From assembly GCF_028858725.1 (NCBI RefSeq), contig NC_084774.1, positions 3,198,001 through 3,262,000 on the forward strand: a stretch of DNA of 64,000 nucleotides. Reading direction: 5' to 3'. This stretch comes from Colius striatus. Taxonomy: Eukaryota > Chordata > Aves > Coliiformes > Coliidae. The notes beneath the pieces are model-generated. The model had not been told where the DNA came from. It worked only from the letters and a program-made list of their open reading frames with translations, and did not search any database. Shown here one piece after another: positions 1 through 13,000 of the stretch (its first letter is position 1; each line of letters opens with the position of its first letter). The position numbers were made by a program, and so were the translations under genes.

Positions 1-449
1 TACAAGTTGTATGTATATGTTATGATCTATAAGTAGCATAAAAGCTATATATACACATATATCTATAAGCAGTGTTTATAAGTTGGGAGTGTGTGTGTAC
101 ATACCTATTCTACAGACATAGAGGAAATAGACACATATATTTTAGAGATAAAGGTATATCAAAATGATATTTAATCCAAATGGCTATGAGTCTCCCTTTC
201 CAGTGGCCCAGGCTGCTGGAGCATCCTGGGCTGTGCTATCACCTCACCCACTGGGCTTGGGCAGCTTCACACAAGGGTATGAGAACCAAAGGAAATTGTT
301 TTCCAATGGAAAGCACCAAACAAGGCAGGGAAAAAGCAATGGAAAATTATTTCAGTGCTTAGGTCATATAAAATGAGACAGAACATCTTATTAATATTGA
401 CAAATATCTCACTGGTGGGTGTCAGGAGGTTGGGGCAGCACTTCTTTTG
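1..449. other. 3' flank, no gene
   Basis: AT-rich sequence with short TATATA and TGTGTGTGTG runs (around 40-100). Nothing coding or structured is recognised before the CR1 fragment. Confidence 0.6.
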
Positions 450-722
450 ATGGTATCTGGCAACAGGACAAGGGCTGATGGGATGAAGCTGGAACACAAA
501 ATGTTCCATTTAAACATAAGAAAAAAACTCAGTGTTTCAGTGAGGGAGCCCTGGCCCAGGCTGCCCAGGGAGGCTGTGGAGGCTCCTTCTTGGGAGGGCT
601 TCAAGACCCTCCTAGACATGTTCCTGTGTGACCTGATCTAGGTGACCCTGCTTCTGCAGGGGAGTTGGACTGGATGGTCTCTAAAGGTCCCTTCCAACCC
701 CTGTCATTCTGTGACTCTATGA
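450..722 (+). repeat. CR1 LINE 3' fragment
   Basis: About 270 bases of the CR1 3' end: the segment with GGCTGCCCAGGGAGGCTGTG and CTCCTTCTTGGGAGG, then GTTGGACTGGATGGTCTCTA and a tail ending ATTCTGTGACTCTATG. It is 5'-truncated, as usual for CR1, and non-coding. Confidence 0.93.
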
Positions 723-2934
723 ACATATTAGGAAAACATTTCATTTTCATCTTTCCATTCCATGTCATTGCATTTTCCAAAGAGCTTGAATCCATCTGCA
801 AGACTTTCTTTGTAAAGGCAGCTGCTCAGGTGTAAAGGGTGCACAGCGTGTTCTTATCGACCCCTCAAGCCTTGCTTTGGGACTGATAAATTCTCAGCTT
901 CCCCCTCTGTATTATTTTTTTTCAGAAATCCATGAGAGAGCAAGAAAATTGCAAATAATTGGATCCTGCTGATGCAATCATCTCCCTAAAAATCCAGCAC
1001 AACTCCCAGGAACAAACGGCGCTCTCTGATCTCCTCGTGGTCGCTGCTTGCAAAGGCTCGCTGATGCTCCAGCAGTTTAGTGTGGGGATCACAGTGGGGA
1101 AAATGGCTTTAAAAGCAGCAGACAAAAAAAAGGAGCAGCACTGAAGAAATGACAGTGTTTTCCACAGACTATGATATTATCCAGTGTGCTTTCAGATCAA
1201 ATCCTGTCTGGTACTGTCAAGGGTCCATTCTCTCAGCCAGCTACAATCTGCTTTGTATTTCCAAGGTGTTAATGTGCCTTTTTAGCTTCCACCTATCATT
1301 TCCAAGCTGCAATTTGCAATAACTATTGTCCAAACTTGCAAAGCTGATTCACATAAGCAATAGCAGCAGTAGGAGTTTGTTAAAGAGAATGATTTGGATG
1401 TTTTCAGCTCAAACTGAGTTTTGACTTCATACTTGTTTCATGGCATGATGAATGTTTTTGCAGCTCCTTTGTTTAAGAAGGGATGTGAGAGTGGGGGAAG
1501 GCAACTGTTTGCCTTGGACCCCACACACTAGCTGAGGGTGGGAAGACAACATGAGGCTGCAATTTGTCCCTGAGGTGGAGAATGAGATGGAGAAGGGGCA
1601 AAACTCTCCTGCCCAGACTCATTTGCTTCTCACTTTCCAGCCCTGAGATTGGGCCAAGCCACAGATTGATGCTTCAGTCCAGACCTGAATGCAGGCTTAG
1701 CACACCTGCAGTAAAGGGGATTTGCATTTCTAGAGGCAAGGGCTTTTATTTCAACACCTGCTAGAAGAAGAACATTTTTACACAGTGAAACCTGAAGTGA
1801 GGCAGATTAAGAGAGTCATATACCAGTAAAACAGCAAGCACTGAACATATATAACAGATCTAATTCATTATAACATGCTTGCAGGCTCTAGACTTTAGTG
1901 TAAAAATGTTACTAAAAAAAGAATAGCAATACTTAGTTCTTTCCTCACGTGGGTGCAAAACAGCTCTGAGCAACAGGTCTCGAGCTTCGTGCAGAAGTTA
2001 AGGGATGTGTGGAGGAATTCCATGTCTGGAAGCAATAAACCCCTCCCCAAATGTCAATGAAAACTTTCTCCTGTATCATGCATACTTCTTAGGCAAAGTT
2101 GCTGTCTGCAGCAATGGAGACACTGTTAGCATCAGTAGGGAGTAAGCAAAAACCCCAGACCTGTAAAGACTAACATGACTTCTGTATACAACCTCTGAAA
2201 CCCAAGCAATTTCATCATGATTCAGAGGAGAAACCAAACAAACCCTAGTGCTTATTTTGGCTTTGGTATTAACTTTAACTCAAGACTCAGCTGATCCTTC
2301 ATACCCCAAGCAACACATGGAACCAGCACCACATGTTGTGATGCCTCTTATTGTAGAGGTGAACTGGAAACCATCTGCTTAGCAGTGGTGTGTTTGTACC
2401 TTCAGCCATGTGGGGCAATTACAGTTCAATAGCACACACACACAAGCACAGAGAACTCGTGTTGCTCATTACCTCCTTTGTCAAAGCCCATTTTGCTTTG
2501 GAAGATGGTTCCTATGGCACTACAATGAACAATAATTTTGGTTCTTTGCACATCACCAGCATTTTCCTAAACAACCCATTCTTTCCTCATCAGCACATAC
2601 AAACACAGCCAATAAAGCCTTCCAGTTGCTCTTGTTTTAGAGGTATACTCGTGTTTAGGTTTTAGGAGGGGGAGGAGGAGGTGACAGAAGACACAGGATG
2701 AGCATGAGTGCACACACCTGCACAGAGTTGCCCCTCTGCTTAGCTGATTGAGCTGGTTCATTTGCAAGACTGGTACACAACACTGGACTACCTCAGTCCT
2801 GAATGGAGGTTCTTGCTCTGTGTGCTCTTGCTTCACTGTTGGGTCAGAAGCCCTATGTGGAACCTATGGATGGAAAAAGTCTGAGTCAGTTCAAGCACAA
2901 TCCAGCACTTTTCTTGGAAGAGCAATCCATGTAG
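723..2934. other. 3' flank between two CR1 fragments, no gene
   Basis: Unique-looking sequence without a supported exon. A short ACACACACACAC run lies at about 2432-2443. Open frames here are short (up to about 115 codons near 2.7-3.1 kb) and have no recognisable family. Confidence 0.6.
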
Positions 2935-3495
2935 GTATCATAGAATGGTATGAGGTTCCTCTCTGCCCAACTCTCAAGCCAGTCAAGATCCCGCTGAATG
3001 GCAGCACAGCCCCTGGGGAATCAGCCAGTGCTCCCAGTTTGGTGCCAGCAGGGAACTTGCTGAGGGTCCCTCTGTGCCCTCACCCAGGTGGTTGATGAAG
3101 ATGTTGAACCAGACTGGCCCCAGAACCCATCCCTGTGGAACTCCACTGGCCACAGGCCTCCAACTCCATTCTGTGCCATTGGTCACCACCCTCTGGGCTC
3201 TGTCATTCAGCCTCTGTCTCCATCCACCTCCCCTCCACTCATCCAGCCACACTGCCTGAGCTTTCTGATGAGGAAGTTATGGGAGACAGTGTCAAAAGCC
3301 TTGATGAAGTCAAGGCAGATGACATCTGCTGCTCTCCCTTCATCTAGCCAGCCGGTTATGCACTCATAGCAGGCATCAGGTTGGTCAAACAGGATTTCCC
3401 CTTGGTGAAGCCATGTTGACTCCCCCTGATAACCATCTTATCCTTCATATGTGATAACATTCAGGATGAGTTGTTCCATCACTTTTCCAGGGAGA
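2935..3495 (-). repeat. CR1 LINE internal fragment with decayed reverse transcriptase
   Basis: Minus-strand translation shows CR1 reverse transcriptase pieces: a segment with [12 protein letters not shown], then in another frame [20 protein letters not shown], a core RT motif. A frameshift near 3250 separates them, so the element is dead. It is 5'-truncated. Its 3' edge is odd: ORF2-derived sequence (AGAGAGGAACCTCAT) runs directly into CATTCTATGATA, the kind of motif found at the CR1 terminus, suggesting an internal deletion. Confidence 0.88.
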
Positions 3496-6474
3496 ATGAG
3501 GTATGGCTTTGTACCTTCACTGTACCAGAGAAGGCCATTACACACTTAGCATTGTTAAGTACCACCAACATCACTCTGCCAATATGATGAAAGTCCACAG
3601 TGGAACTGAGAGCTAAGTATTTCCTACATGATAAGCCCAGACAATAACTAGTGTGGCCTCTCCTTCTTTCTCAGCATACTCAGTCATGGAATGTAAGTGG
3701 AAGGATACTCCCAGGAACACCTTTGGAAATTTCAAACTAAAAGATATTTAGTACAAGCTCTTCAGCCCCTTAACCTTGCAAAGACAAAGGTTCACATCCA
3801 TCCTACATGTGAGCCTAGTGTGAGGGGAAACTTCTGGCTTTACCACCTCCAGAAGAAGGTTCTGTGTACTTCACTGATTTTTCTATGCAAGCCAGGCTTC
3901 CTCTTGCCATTGTTTTAGAGGGAAATGTTTATACATGCAATAAAAAAGTTCCTTCACCATATTGCTGAAAATTCCATCAGGTTACAGTTAATCTTAACAG
4001 TTTGCCATTTACAATGTATTAATAAAGGAGCACTAAATATTATATTGCTTTTGGCATAAAGAGTGCATTATAGGTGTTTATAAACACATCAATAAATGCT
4101 ACAGACTTTTAAGTAATCCTATTGACCTGTAGCATAAATGCCCTGTAGCTACTGATTCGTGATATATGAACACTTTATGGATAAGCTTTTACAAGCCATT
4201 TATAAATACAGTCTCAGTCAGAAATATGACACAGTCCTAAACAGACACAGAACTAACTCACAAAACACAAGATCACTTCAAGAAAGGATACAAGTGGTTT
4301 TATTTGGTTTAGTCCCTGTAAATCAAAGCTGTACAAAACAGTTAAATTAACACAGAACAGCAAAACATTTGTCATTGGTTTCTCAAATGTGGGACTTGAG
4401 AGAACCTGAATGAAACAGCCAAGATAGGTGGCTCAGAAGAGGAATTTCCAAGCCTAAGCAAGAAGCAATAAATCTGTTCCTCCTCTCTTTGTGCCATTTT
4501 ATTTAAGACACAGGTAATTTGTTTGCAGGTATGTACTAACAGAGGGAACACATCTCATCTAACCACAGCCATCTCCAAATAGCCCAAGTCAGTATTGGTC
4601 ACTAAGCTCACTCAATCCTTGGAGCAAAGCAGGCACATTCAGACAATCCAATCCACCAACCTTAGACTGTTTTATGCAAGATGAGCTCACCCTCTGGAGA
4701 GGCCTTTTTCTTACCAGCACGACAGTCATCTCTGTTCCCTCTCTAGAGCTGGACAAGGATCCTGTAGACAGCCATGCCCGAGCAAGTCCCAGTTTTGAAG
4801 TCTGCTGTCAAACAGCTGCACCACCAGCTGAGTGAGACACATGAGATTTAAAGGCTTAACTTGTGAGAGTTTCAGCTCAGGAAGAGTGTCTGTCAACTTG
4901 ACAGACTTTGCAGTTGGATCAGTGTGACATACTGGTTATCATGGGGATGGATGGAAAAGTAGCAGCTGATAGTTGGAGGCAATGACTCAGCTGGATAAAA
5001 CATCTGTGGGATTCACACGTTGGCATGTGTCAGTCACAGCAACAGGAACAAGGGAGGGAAGCACTTTCAACCCCAATGGGTTTCAGTCTTCTGCATGTCT
5101 TCCCCTGGCAGCTTTAACCCACCACTAACCTCGTGTTGGGCAGAGGACAAAAAGGTGAGCTTGTGGCTGTTTCTCAATGCTGGCACTTCAATGTGTATCT
5201 TTGCAAGACCACCTGGAACATGGCAGAGCTGTCTCTGCTGTTTCCCATCCACAAATGCAACCTGCTGTGATATCAAGGGACAGTAAAATATTTTGGATAC
5301 ATCTGGGATAAAGCATCACCATGAGCTGTAAATAACCACAATGAACATACAACTGTCTCTGTTAAACAGGGCTGTACAGGTAAAATTTCCCCCCAATCTA
5401 ACACTCTGGTGAGGAGCTTTCTTTGGTATCAGCTTTTTCTCCTCGGCATAGCACCAACTCTGTGTAACTGAAGAGCATTTTGTACAATCTAACCTGTTCA
5501 GAATCAACTTTCTGAAGTAACAGTTGTTACATCTGAATGTTCACAATTAGGATAGGGAATTTGCTTCATCAGGACAATGGAAAAGCCACCTGTACCTGAG
5601 CCAAACACTGGTACCTAGTGCAGGGGCAGAGCTTTGTTCACAGCAATTCAAAACAAAGTATTTGGAAAAGAAAACAGTGAATCTGTACAGGAAGGAAAAG
5701 CTTCCAGAGTAGATTTGCTGTAAGAAAAAGAAGAGCTACATTGTTCTTGCTAAGATACCTTATTTGAAACAGGTTTTTTTAGTAAGGCTAATTAACAATG
5801 CCAAAAAGTGTTCTTACCAGTTGCACAAGTGTAGCATGACTGGGGCCTCCTGTTCTGATACTCTAAGCTGTGAATCTCAATGCATTCCTGCTTGTGTTCT
5901 AGGAAGAAAGTAGTCCATGTGTGTGTGTTGGTAAATGAGGGTGGAAGACTAGAGGATGGCAGCCTGCTGGTAAATGAGCAACAATATTCACCACAGACAC
6001 CTGTATCCTATCATCAGGTTTGATGTGTAACATCTGCACAAAAAAACTCTCCTTGTGCTTGTGTGTCTGTCTAAAGAAAACATCAGAAAAACTTCAGTAA
6101 GTTATCAGTAAACTCTATTCAGCACTTGAATACCAAGGAAACAATACAGTAATATCTCTTGGAAAGAAAACATTGCACAAATATGCTTTGCTTTAACCCT
6201 TCCTGCTAAAACTGTGGTGTTCAAAACTACTGAGCTCAGGTGCACAGGCTTTCTGAAAGGATTGGCTCAAAATCTGCAGCCTCAAGTGCCCAGTGACTGC
6301 TGCTCTTCAGCTCCCTCTGAACTCCAACCACCACACAAAGCCAACTACCCACTAGTGTGACAAGAAGCTGGTTTTGTTCTTTCCCCCCATCCAATCCCAC
6401 CATCTCTGCTTGCAGTGCCTTGTCCCCTCTACGTGCAAAGAAAAGGCACAAGTACAAGAGTCTCTTAGTAAAAC
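3496..6474. other. Flank or distal 3' UTR, no gene recognised
   Basis: No repeat or coding feature is recognised. It holds the alternative distal poly(A) signal near 4300. Whether 4280-6474 is transcribed as UTR cannot be decided from sequence. Confidence 0.5.
4299..4304 (-). terminator. Alternative distal poly(A) signal AATAAA
   Basis: AATAAA on the minus strand followed by a strong GU-rich stretch (CTTGTGTTTTGTGAG, then TTCTGTGTCTG) 25-60 bases downstream, a good cleavage context. If used, the PTPRT 3' UTR would be about 9.8 kb. It is the last plausible signal before the CR1 fragment at 2935-3495. A further hexamer lies at 4498-4503. Confidence 0.3.
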
Positions 6475-6493
6475 ATTAATCTCAGATCACAGA

Positions 6494-6499
6494 TTTATT
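6494..6499 (-). terminator. Candidate poly(A) signal AATAAA (end of PTPRT 3' UTR)
   Basis: AATAAA on the minus strand, followed about 20-45 bases downstream by T/G-rich sequence including TGTTTTAC and CTTGTACTTGTG. Its position gives a UTR of about 7.6 kb, near my recollection of the mammalian length. Other in-frame-strand AATAAA hexamers occur at 8935-8940 and 8758-8763 and could mark shorter isoforms. Confidence 0.35.
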
Positions 6500-9400
6500 T
6501 TATGGATTTGCAACACAGCCCATATTACAAACATTGTCTGGGAACATTTACAAGAATAAATAAGATGGACTCGCAGTTGTAAAAAAAAGATTACACTTCA
6601 CTGTAATGTACAGTCAAAAAATATATCTGATATTCATTGACTTGACATTATTTACCTTCCTTCTTTTAAGCTAGAAAGAAAAGACACTGAATGCACAGTG
6701 CTGAGATTCTTGTATTTCTGTTTTTTGCCTTTTTTTTCTTTTTCAGACGTGCTTTATCTATCAAACATCCAAACTGTATAAGTGAGATTCAGCAGTAAGC
6801 CATAAAGGCCAAGGGGGAGGAAGATGGGGGTGGGCTTGGCAACAGCAGAGACTAGCTCTCATGCAGCACATCTCCCCGCTGGCAAAATGCACCTTGAGGG
6901 GGCTGGAACAGGAAAGTGCTGGTCCAGAGGCAGCCACAGCATCGCTGTGTGAACTCCCCACAAGTCTGGTAACAAGTGATGCTACGGTATTTTCATTTCA
7001 ACAGGATTGGTGTGGGAGGAGGAGGAGCTGGAGAACACCAAATCAATATGGGAGTGACTTTTGTCCATGTGGAGAGTCAGTATGGGTTAAAGGATGTATC
7101 CTGTGAAGGATACAGCTCAAACTTTGGGCATAGAAATACAGCATTTAAATGCTGGAGATGTAAGAAAGGCCTACAGGGGCAATGAGGGGGTAATGCCAGC
7201 TCTGTTCCAGGTCCCTGAAAGTCCAGTACATGGAGTCTGGTTAGACTTTCAGCAATGCAAACAACTGACCATCACTTGTCCTGGGGAGTCTTGTTAGAGT
7301 ATCTAAATACATGAAAGCTTGTTAAGTGCTGGCCACACTCCCACTTCCATCCTTGAAAACACACCCCTTTCCATAATTTCATGTAACTAAGATTTCCTGG
7401 AGGTCCCCATTGAAAGATGATGTACTCACACAAGGACATAAATCTCCACAGTGCAACATGCTCGAGGTGTCTCACAAACAGTAGTGTCTCAGGGTATCAG
7501 ATCTCCCAATGGAACATATCTGCTCTGAAACACCATCACTCTGGGACAAGAGCCTCCACTAAAGTAACCCCTGTTACTGTTTGATACCTCTCTATGAAGT
7601 ACCAGGAGTGGTCTCAAAGGCTCATGTTTATACTGCTCACAAAGAGCTCATGTTGAACTGAGTGGCAAGAAAAAAAACCACTTTGCTTCCTTCTTTTCTC
7701 ATTTATGTTTTTCCTTCTCCCTCCCCCCCAGGAACACCAGCATCTATCATCCAGTCTGCCACATTACTTCGTGTTTTAAGGCTCAGGTTGAAAAAGGAAT
7801 TGTGATGAAATATCTGCTGCATGCACTGGGATGAGGATGGAAAGGCTCATTTAGATCTCTCATGTTTTTACAAACTGAAAAAGCTGCCAGGTTTTCACAA
7901 TTATGCTAGTCCAACATGAAACTGTAGGATATTCTGAGTATAGTGTGTTTGTTACAAGGGAGGCTGTTAAAATACTGTAACACAGCAAATAAAGATCATA
8001 GACTAGAGGTCACTGGAAGGCAGCAAGCTTTTTTGCCATTTTTCTTTCCATCACACTCAGTAAGTACCACCAGGATTTGGTCTTGATGTATGAAAATGTA
8101 TGAATTTGCTTGACAGTTACAGGAAATTGTACATTCTTCAAGTATGTGTATGCTGAAGATGATGGATACCTTTCCCAAGTCAATGAACAGACACATAATA
8201 CGTGACAGCTTTTCCTAGTGGCCCTTGCCAAAGCTGCAGAAGGTGGGCTCTGCTTGCTGTGCTGTTGGCTCACCCTCAGTGAAAGAAGAGCTGTTGGTAT
8301 TGTTTGGAACAGGGAAAGAAATAGCACTTGCATTGAAATTGTATATTATGTATGTATGGCTACAGACTGCAATCTAAATAAACAGGAACACAGGAGGGTT
8401 AACTGAATCCTTATTACTCACTTCTGTCACCTCTGACTTTAAAGTTATCTCCCCTTGTTTCTAACTGCTGTAAACATCTGTGAGGGAAGATGCAGTGGTT
8501 TATTCTACCACTTCAGTCTCCTAGGAGGTATACTCAATTTTTAACCCAAAGGCAGTAGCTGTGTTGAGAAACTTTTGCCATGTGCCCCTCTTCATTTTCC
8601 CACGGAGTGGACTGAAGTTTGTACACTTAAGACAAATGGAAGAATCTCAAATGACAATACAGCAGACTCACACTGAATTATTGAGATGTCCCTTGCACTG
8701 GCCTGACATATCATAAAATTAACTGTGCTATGAATTAAATGGAGTTGGATGTTTAAATTTATTACAGGACAATGAAGTTTTCTCAAGTGGAACATCTCTA
8801 CTGCATGGCACATCCACAACTGGGTGTGCTCTGTGAGGACTTGTTAAGCATTCTGCAAGTGTGACAGACAGAGGCACCTCATATTTGAAGATTCCTCTCT
8901 CAAGCAAATCTCTTTTTATCTCTGTCCCTCAGGATTTATTCCTTCTGTTACACTCTGACTGTTCGGTCTGCACCGAGCTCCACAGTGCAGAATGTGGCAT
9001 TGCCTGGCTTTTTATGATCTTGGCATGAACTCAGCAGGGTAAGAAAGATGTTAAGAGCAGTCGTGCAAGAACAAGAGACAGAACAAGGTGCAAGTTTCCT
9101 ACCTGTTTCAGGACTCCATTTAATCTGCCTCCTCCTTCAATGTCTGGGTTTCTCCCAAAGGACATTTCTTCTCCTTTCCTTCTCTTCCAGATGGCAATTG
9201 GTTTAACTGCCTTCTGAATCACCTGCTGTGGGAGCCTCTCCCTTTCCTCTGACTCTATGGCACAAAAAGCAGTGGCCAGCAACCTCTGGCTCCAGATTCC
9301 CAAAGGAAATCCCACAAACTACTTCTAAATCACCTGTGAAAAGCAAATGGGGAACTAAGTCTATGGGCTGAAACCTACTCCTGTGGGGTCCACATTGCCA

Positions 9401-9998
9401 CTGAATGTTTTGTTTTTACAGAGAGTTTACAGATTCAGCATAAAAGGTTGGAAACTACTGGCACACTGATACATGCTCTAGGCAAAAGGTGTTCTTTGGG
9501 ATTCCCTACCCTACCCTGTGGAGTTACATGGCCATGAAACTGACCCCAAAATCTCTCTCTGCCTTTTAAGAGTTATCAGATGGACAGGGGCTGAGCAGGA
9601 GAGATGGGGTACAGAAACTGATGTTTGGCTTGGGGGTAGAGACCACAAAAGTTCCAGCTTTTCAGTGCATGTAAAAACCTCTCAATGCTAAGGGCTTGTT
9701 GCTTGTGGACTGAAATGGATAATTCTAGCTAGAATGGGAATAAATGAAGAGGTATCCAGCAAAGCATGGCAAAGGCAACATTGCTGAAGCATTTAAATCA
9801 CAAATTGAAAGATCTCCTACTAACCAGAGCCCAGAGACTTCCCTGATCAGAGAATGCCAATTATTTCAATCGGCAGACAAATAAAGCCACTAAATTCCCA
9901 CTTTCTTGCTTGCTTCCAGAGGTCCTGATTCTGTTACCTTCAGAACACTGTAATCCCTTTCCCAGTCTCTTTATGTTCATCCACAATAACCTCAAGTC

Positions 9999-10006
9999 TA
10001 TTTACA
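9999..10006 (-). promoter_or_regulatory. Pumilio response element TGTAAATA in putative 3' UTR
   Basis: Minus-strand TGTAAATA fits the PUM consensus TGTANATA. PUM proteins repress and destabilise mRNAs, many of them neuronal. An 8-mer of this kind is expected by chance in a UTR this long, so it is only a candidate. Confidence 0.2.
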
Positions 10007-13000
10007 CAAGGTCAAATGTCTTTTTCCTTACAGGTCTTGCAGGGATATTAGTTAATGAAGAAATCCTTAACAACCAACCCTACAAACCACCACCAAACAT
10101 ACACATTTTTTGAGACCTACTGTGCCCTTTTAGGGGTTTTGGTCTATCTCTTCCCTGCTGGCAACTCAGAGTCTTCCTTCTCCAGCAGCCAGTCTAGATA
10201 GCTCTGGAATTGTTTGCTTCAGGTACATCCTTTAACAATGTAAGATGTTAGTTATTCCCAGTATGAGACAGTCACCCCTGAACCACCCATCTTTACCTAT
10301 TTTCAGTCCCTTATATTTCAAGGTAAACTTTAAACCCACACTATGCTATCAATAAACAGTGCTCAATCAGCCCTGAAGAATGCCTGAACAGGAATAAGTT
10401 TATCTTCATGATGACCATTGAAATATTGTCAATATCATATTTTTTCCAGCCTAAAATTCAGTCACTGAGGATTTCACCTTTTCTACTGTACATTATTAGT
10501 TTCCATCCCTAGCAGGGATAATCAGGTTGGAAAGCTCAGCCTGACTATTAATCCTTTAAGGAATGAGAAAGCCTCCTTTATCTCACCTCATTTTTTCTCT
10601 CTTTCCCAGCAAAAACAAACCCATCATCCATAATCTTGCTTCAAACACATTACCTCTTTTGCTACGGGCTGTCCTCTAGGGTTTAAACAACCTCAAGCTA
10701 ATATGGTTACTTCAAGTGAGCTTCTCTTCTCTTTCCACACAATTCCCTTCATCATTCATCCACATTCAGCATGTTTGCACCATGCAGGAAGGAACAGCAA
10801 AAAGATCCCTGAGCCATCACAGACTGGAGCTGGGTCAGTCCTCTCAAAGCAATGTAACTGTCATGATGTAGCAGTTTGGCAACATCATCTGTACAGTTTG
10901 CTGAGTATCTTTCCACCCTGATGGCAGCTGGACATTAGAAGAAGGTTGAGAGACACAGTGGAGTTGTCACATAATAAGCTCTAACAGCTGGGCTGTGGTA
11001 ACTAATGTTTGCATTAAACTTGGCCCTTGCAAATAAAAGGTAAAAATTAGCTTAACTACATTTCCCTGCAGTTTATGCTGACACCACTTGGCATTTACAA
11101 AGGGCTAAAAGCATGTGGCAAGTTGCTTTGGGTCAGTTGATACATGCACTTGACCCTCTAGTAGCATTTTTCATACCATAAACCACATTTAAACCTACCT
11201 CAAAGACAACACCACTGCAAGTGGCAATTGCTCTGCTCATCCAACACCTCCTCTCCACACACAGGTCCCTCCTATGGGCTTACCTCTGGCTGTTCAACCC
11301 ACTTCTCTTCACGTTACTGTTAAGCCCCAAGTTACCTCCTATCCTCCACATCTCAGTCATATTGCCATATTTTCTACCTCTCCATTCTTTTTCCCTTGCT
11401 GTCCCCTCTCAGTGCTTGCACTAGGCTTTCAGTAACTCATGAGAGGGACCTATCTCTACATCAGCTTCTGTGTAAAATTAACAGAATGCTAAATACTAAT
11501 TAATATTTCCACAGTATCCACAGGGAAAGGTTCCCTCTGCTCTCTGGAGTTAGCACAGCCACAAACACTTTGCTGACTTGTAGCTGCTTTCTACCTGGGC
11601 AGTTGCTGAAAAACCCTGTTCTGACATCAAGACTCTCTCTTCCCTTTTCTTTGCTAACAGCTCCCATCTCCTGACCTACACTGTGACAGCAAGCCACCTG
11701 TAAGCAAAACACTCATGTTGTGCCTTCCTTCTCATTTTTACCTCATAGTTACACTTTGCCTTCTATTTTTTTATGCAGAATTGTTTGTGTGGCTTAGTGG
11801 CAAAAGAAGAACACAATTTAAACCAGTATTTTGTCCTACAGCCCCAAGAGGTGCTAAAGGTAATCTTGTGATTTCTTGCAGACGATGGCAAGGATCAACT
11901 AGAAAGACAGCAGAGGCACCTAGGAGGGGGTTCTCACCAGTGCTTTATGGCACGCTGGCTACAACAGGGAGGATGTGATTTGAGCTCATCTGAAACCTTC
12001 ATGATCTTGAAGCCAAGAATCCAAAGCTCCTTTGAAAGAATACAAGCCAGGAGGTTTAAAATCCTATGAAGCCCCTCCTTTGCTTCGCAGGAAGAGGATT
12101 ATTGCTGTTCCAAGCATCCTTCCTTAGACTGCTGCAGGTCTTGGTAGAGAAGATAACTATGTAGTTAGATACAGGTATGTTTGAGTCAAGAGTTGCATTT
12201 ATCAGATTGCCTTTTCATCATTGTCTAGGCAAAGGTATGACCAGTGAAAAAAGAATGACCATGAAGTAGAGGTGCCTGTTGAATTTTCAACGTGTTTTGA
12301 ACTTCTGGCATGCTCCATGGCAGCTATTGACATGATGATGCTCCCAGCACAGCATCTGAGTATCCACCTGAGGGTAGAAAACTACAGGGTGGAAGGAAAG
12401 TGGAGTTTCCTTAAACTCTTACCTTCAATCTATCTTTTAGCAAGTCTGTATTTGAAGAAAGCAACATTTCCCAGAATTTGATTTACACACAGAGCAACTT
12501 TGTATCCCCACACCCCCAGGATAAATAGATGGCTAAACTGAAATATTGAATACTGTAAGGCCTTGCTCACTTGGGTTTCTTCTCCAAGATTACCCTGCAG
12601 ACCTTAATGATTAACTACTTATACATACTCTTGCAGAAAAGCAATTTCTTAGCTGCTAAGAAGTCAGAGTGAGATCTAGAACCATGGTGAAACACATCTG
12701 GCATTTGTTTCAAAGAGGGAGAGTGGGCAGGCATTTTTTGCAGAACAAAACAAAAGCTGTTTTGCTTAAGAAGGAAAGTTGCTGCGCTGGTCTAACACTT
12801 AACACACATCAGAATCTGTGCATGTACATCACCTTTCCACCAGCTTGGCTGAGTTACCACTTTGAAGCTTGTAAGGCCTGGAAACGTGAATAAATCACTC
12901 AGCTCCATCTGACTGCACAACAGTTTGGAAACAGTGAGGAAATCTTGACCAAACCCAGTTTTAAGATTACCTTCAGGTTTCAAGCTCTTGAGCAGGAACC

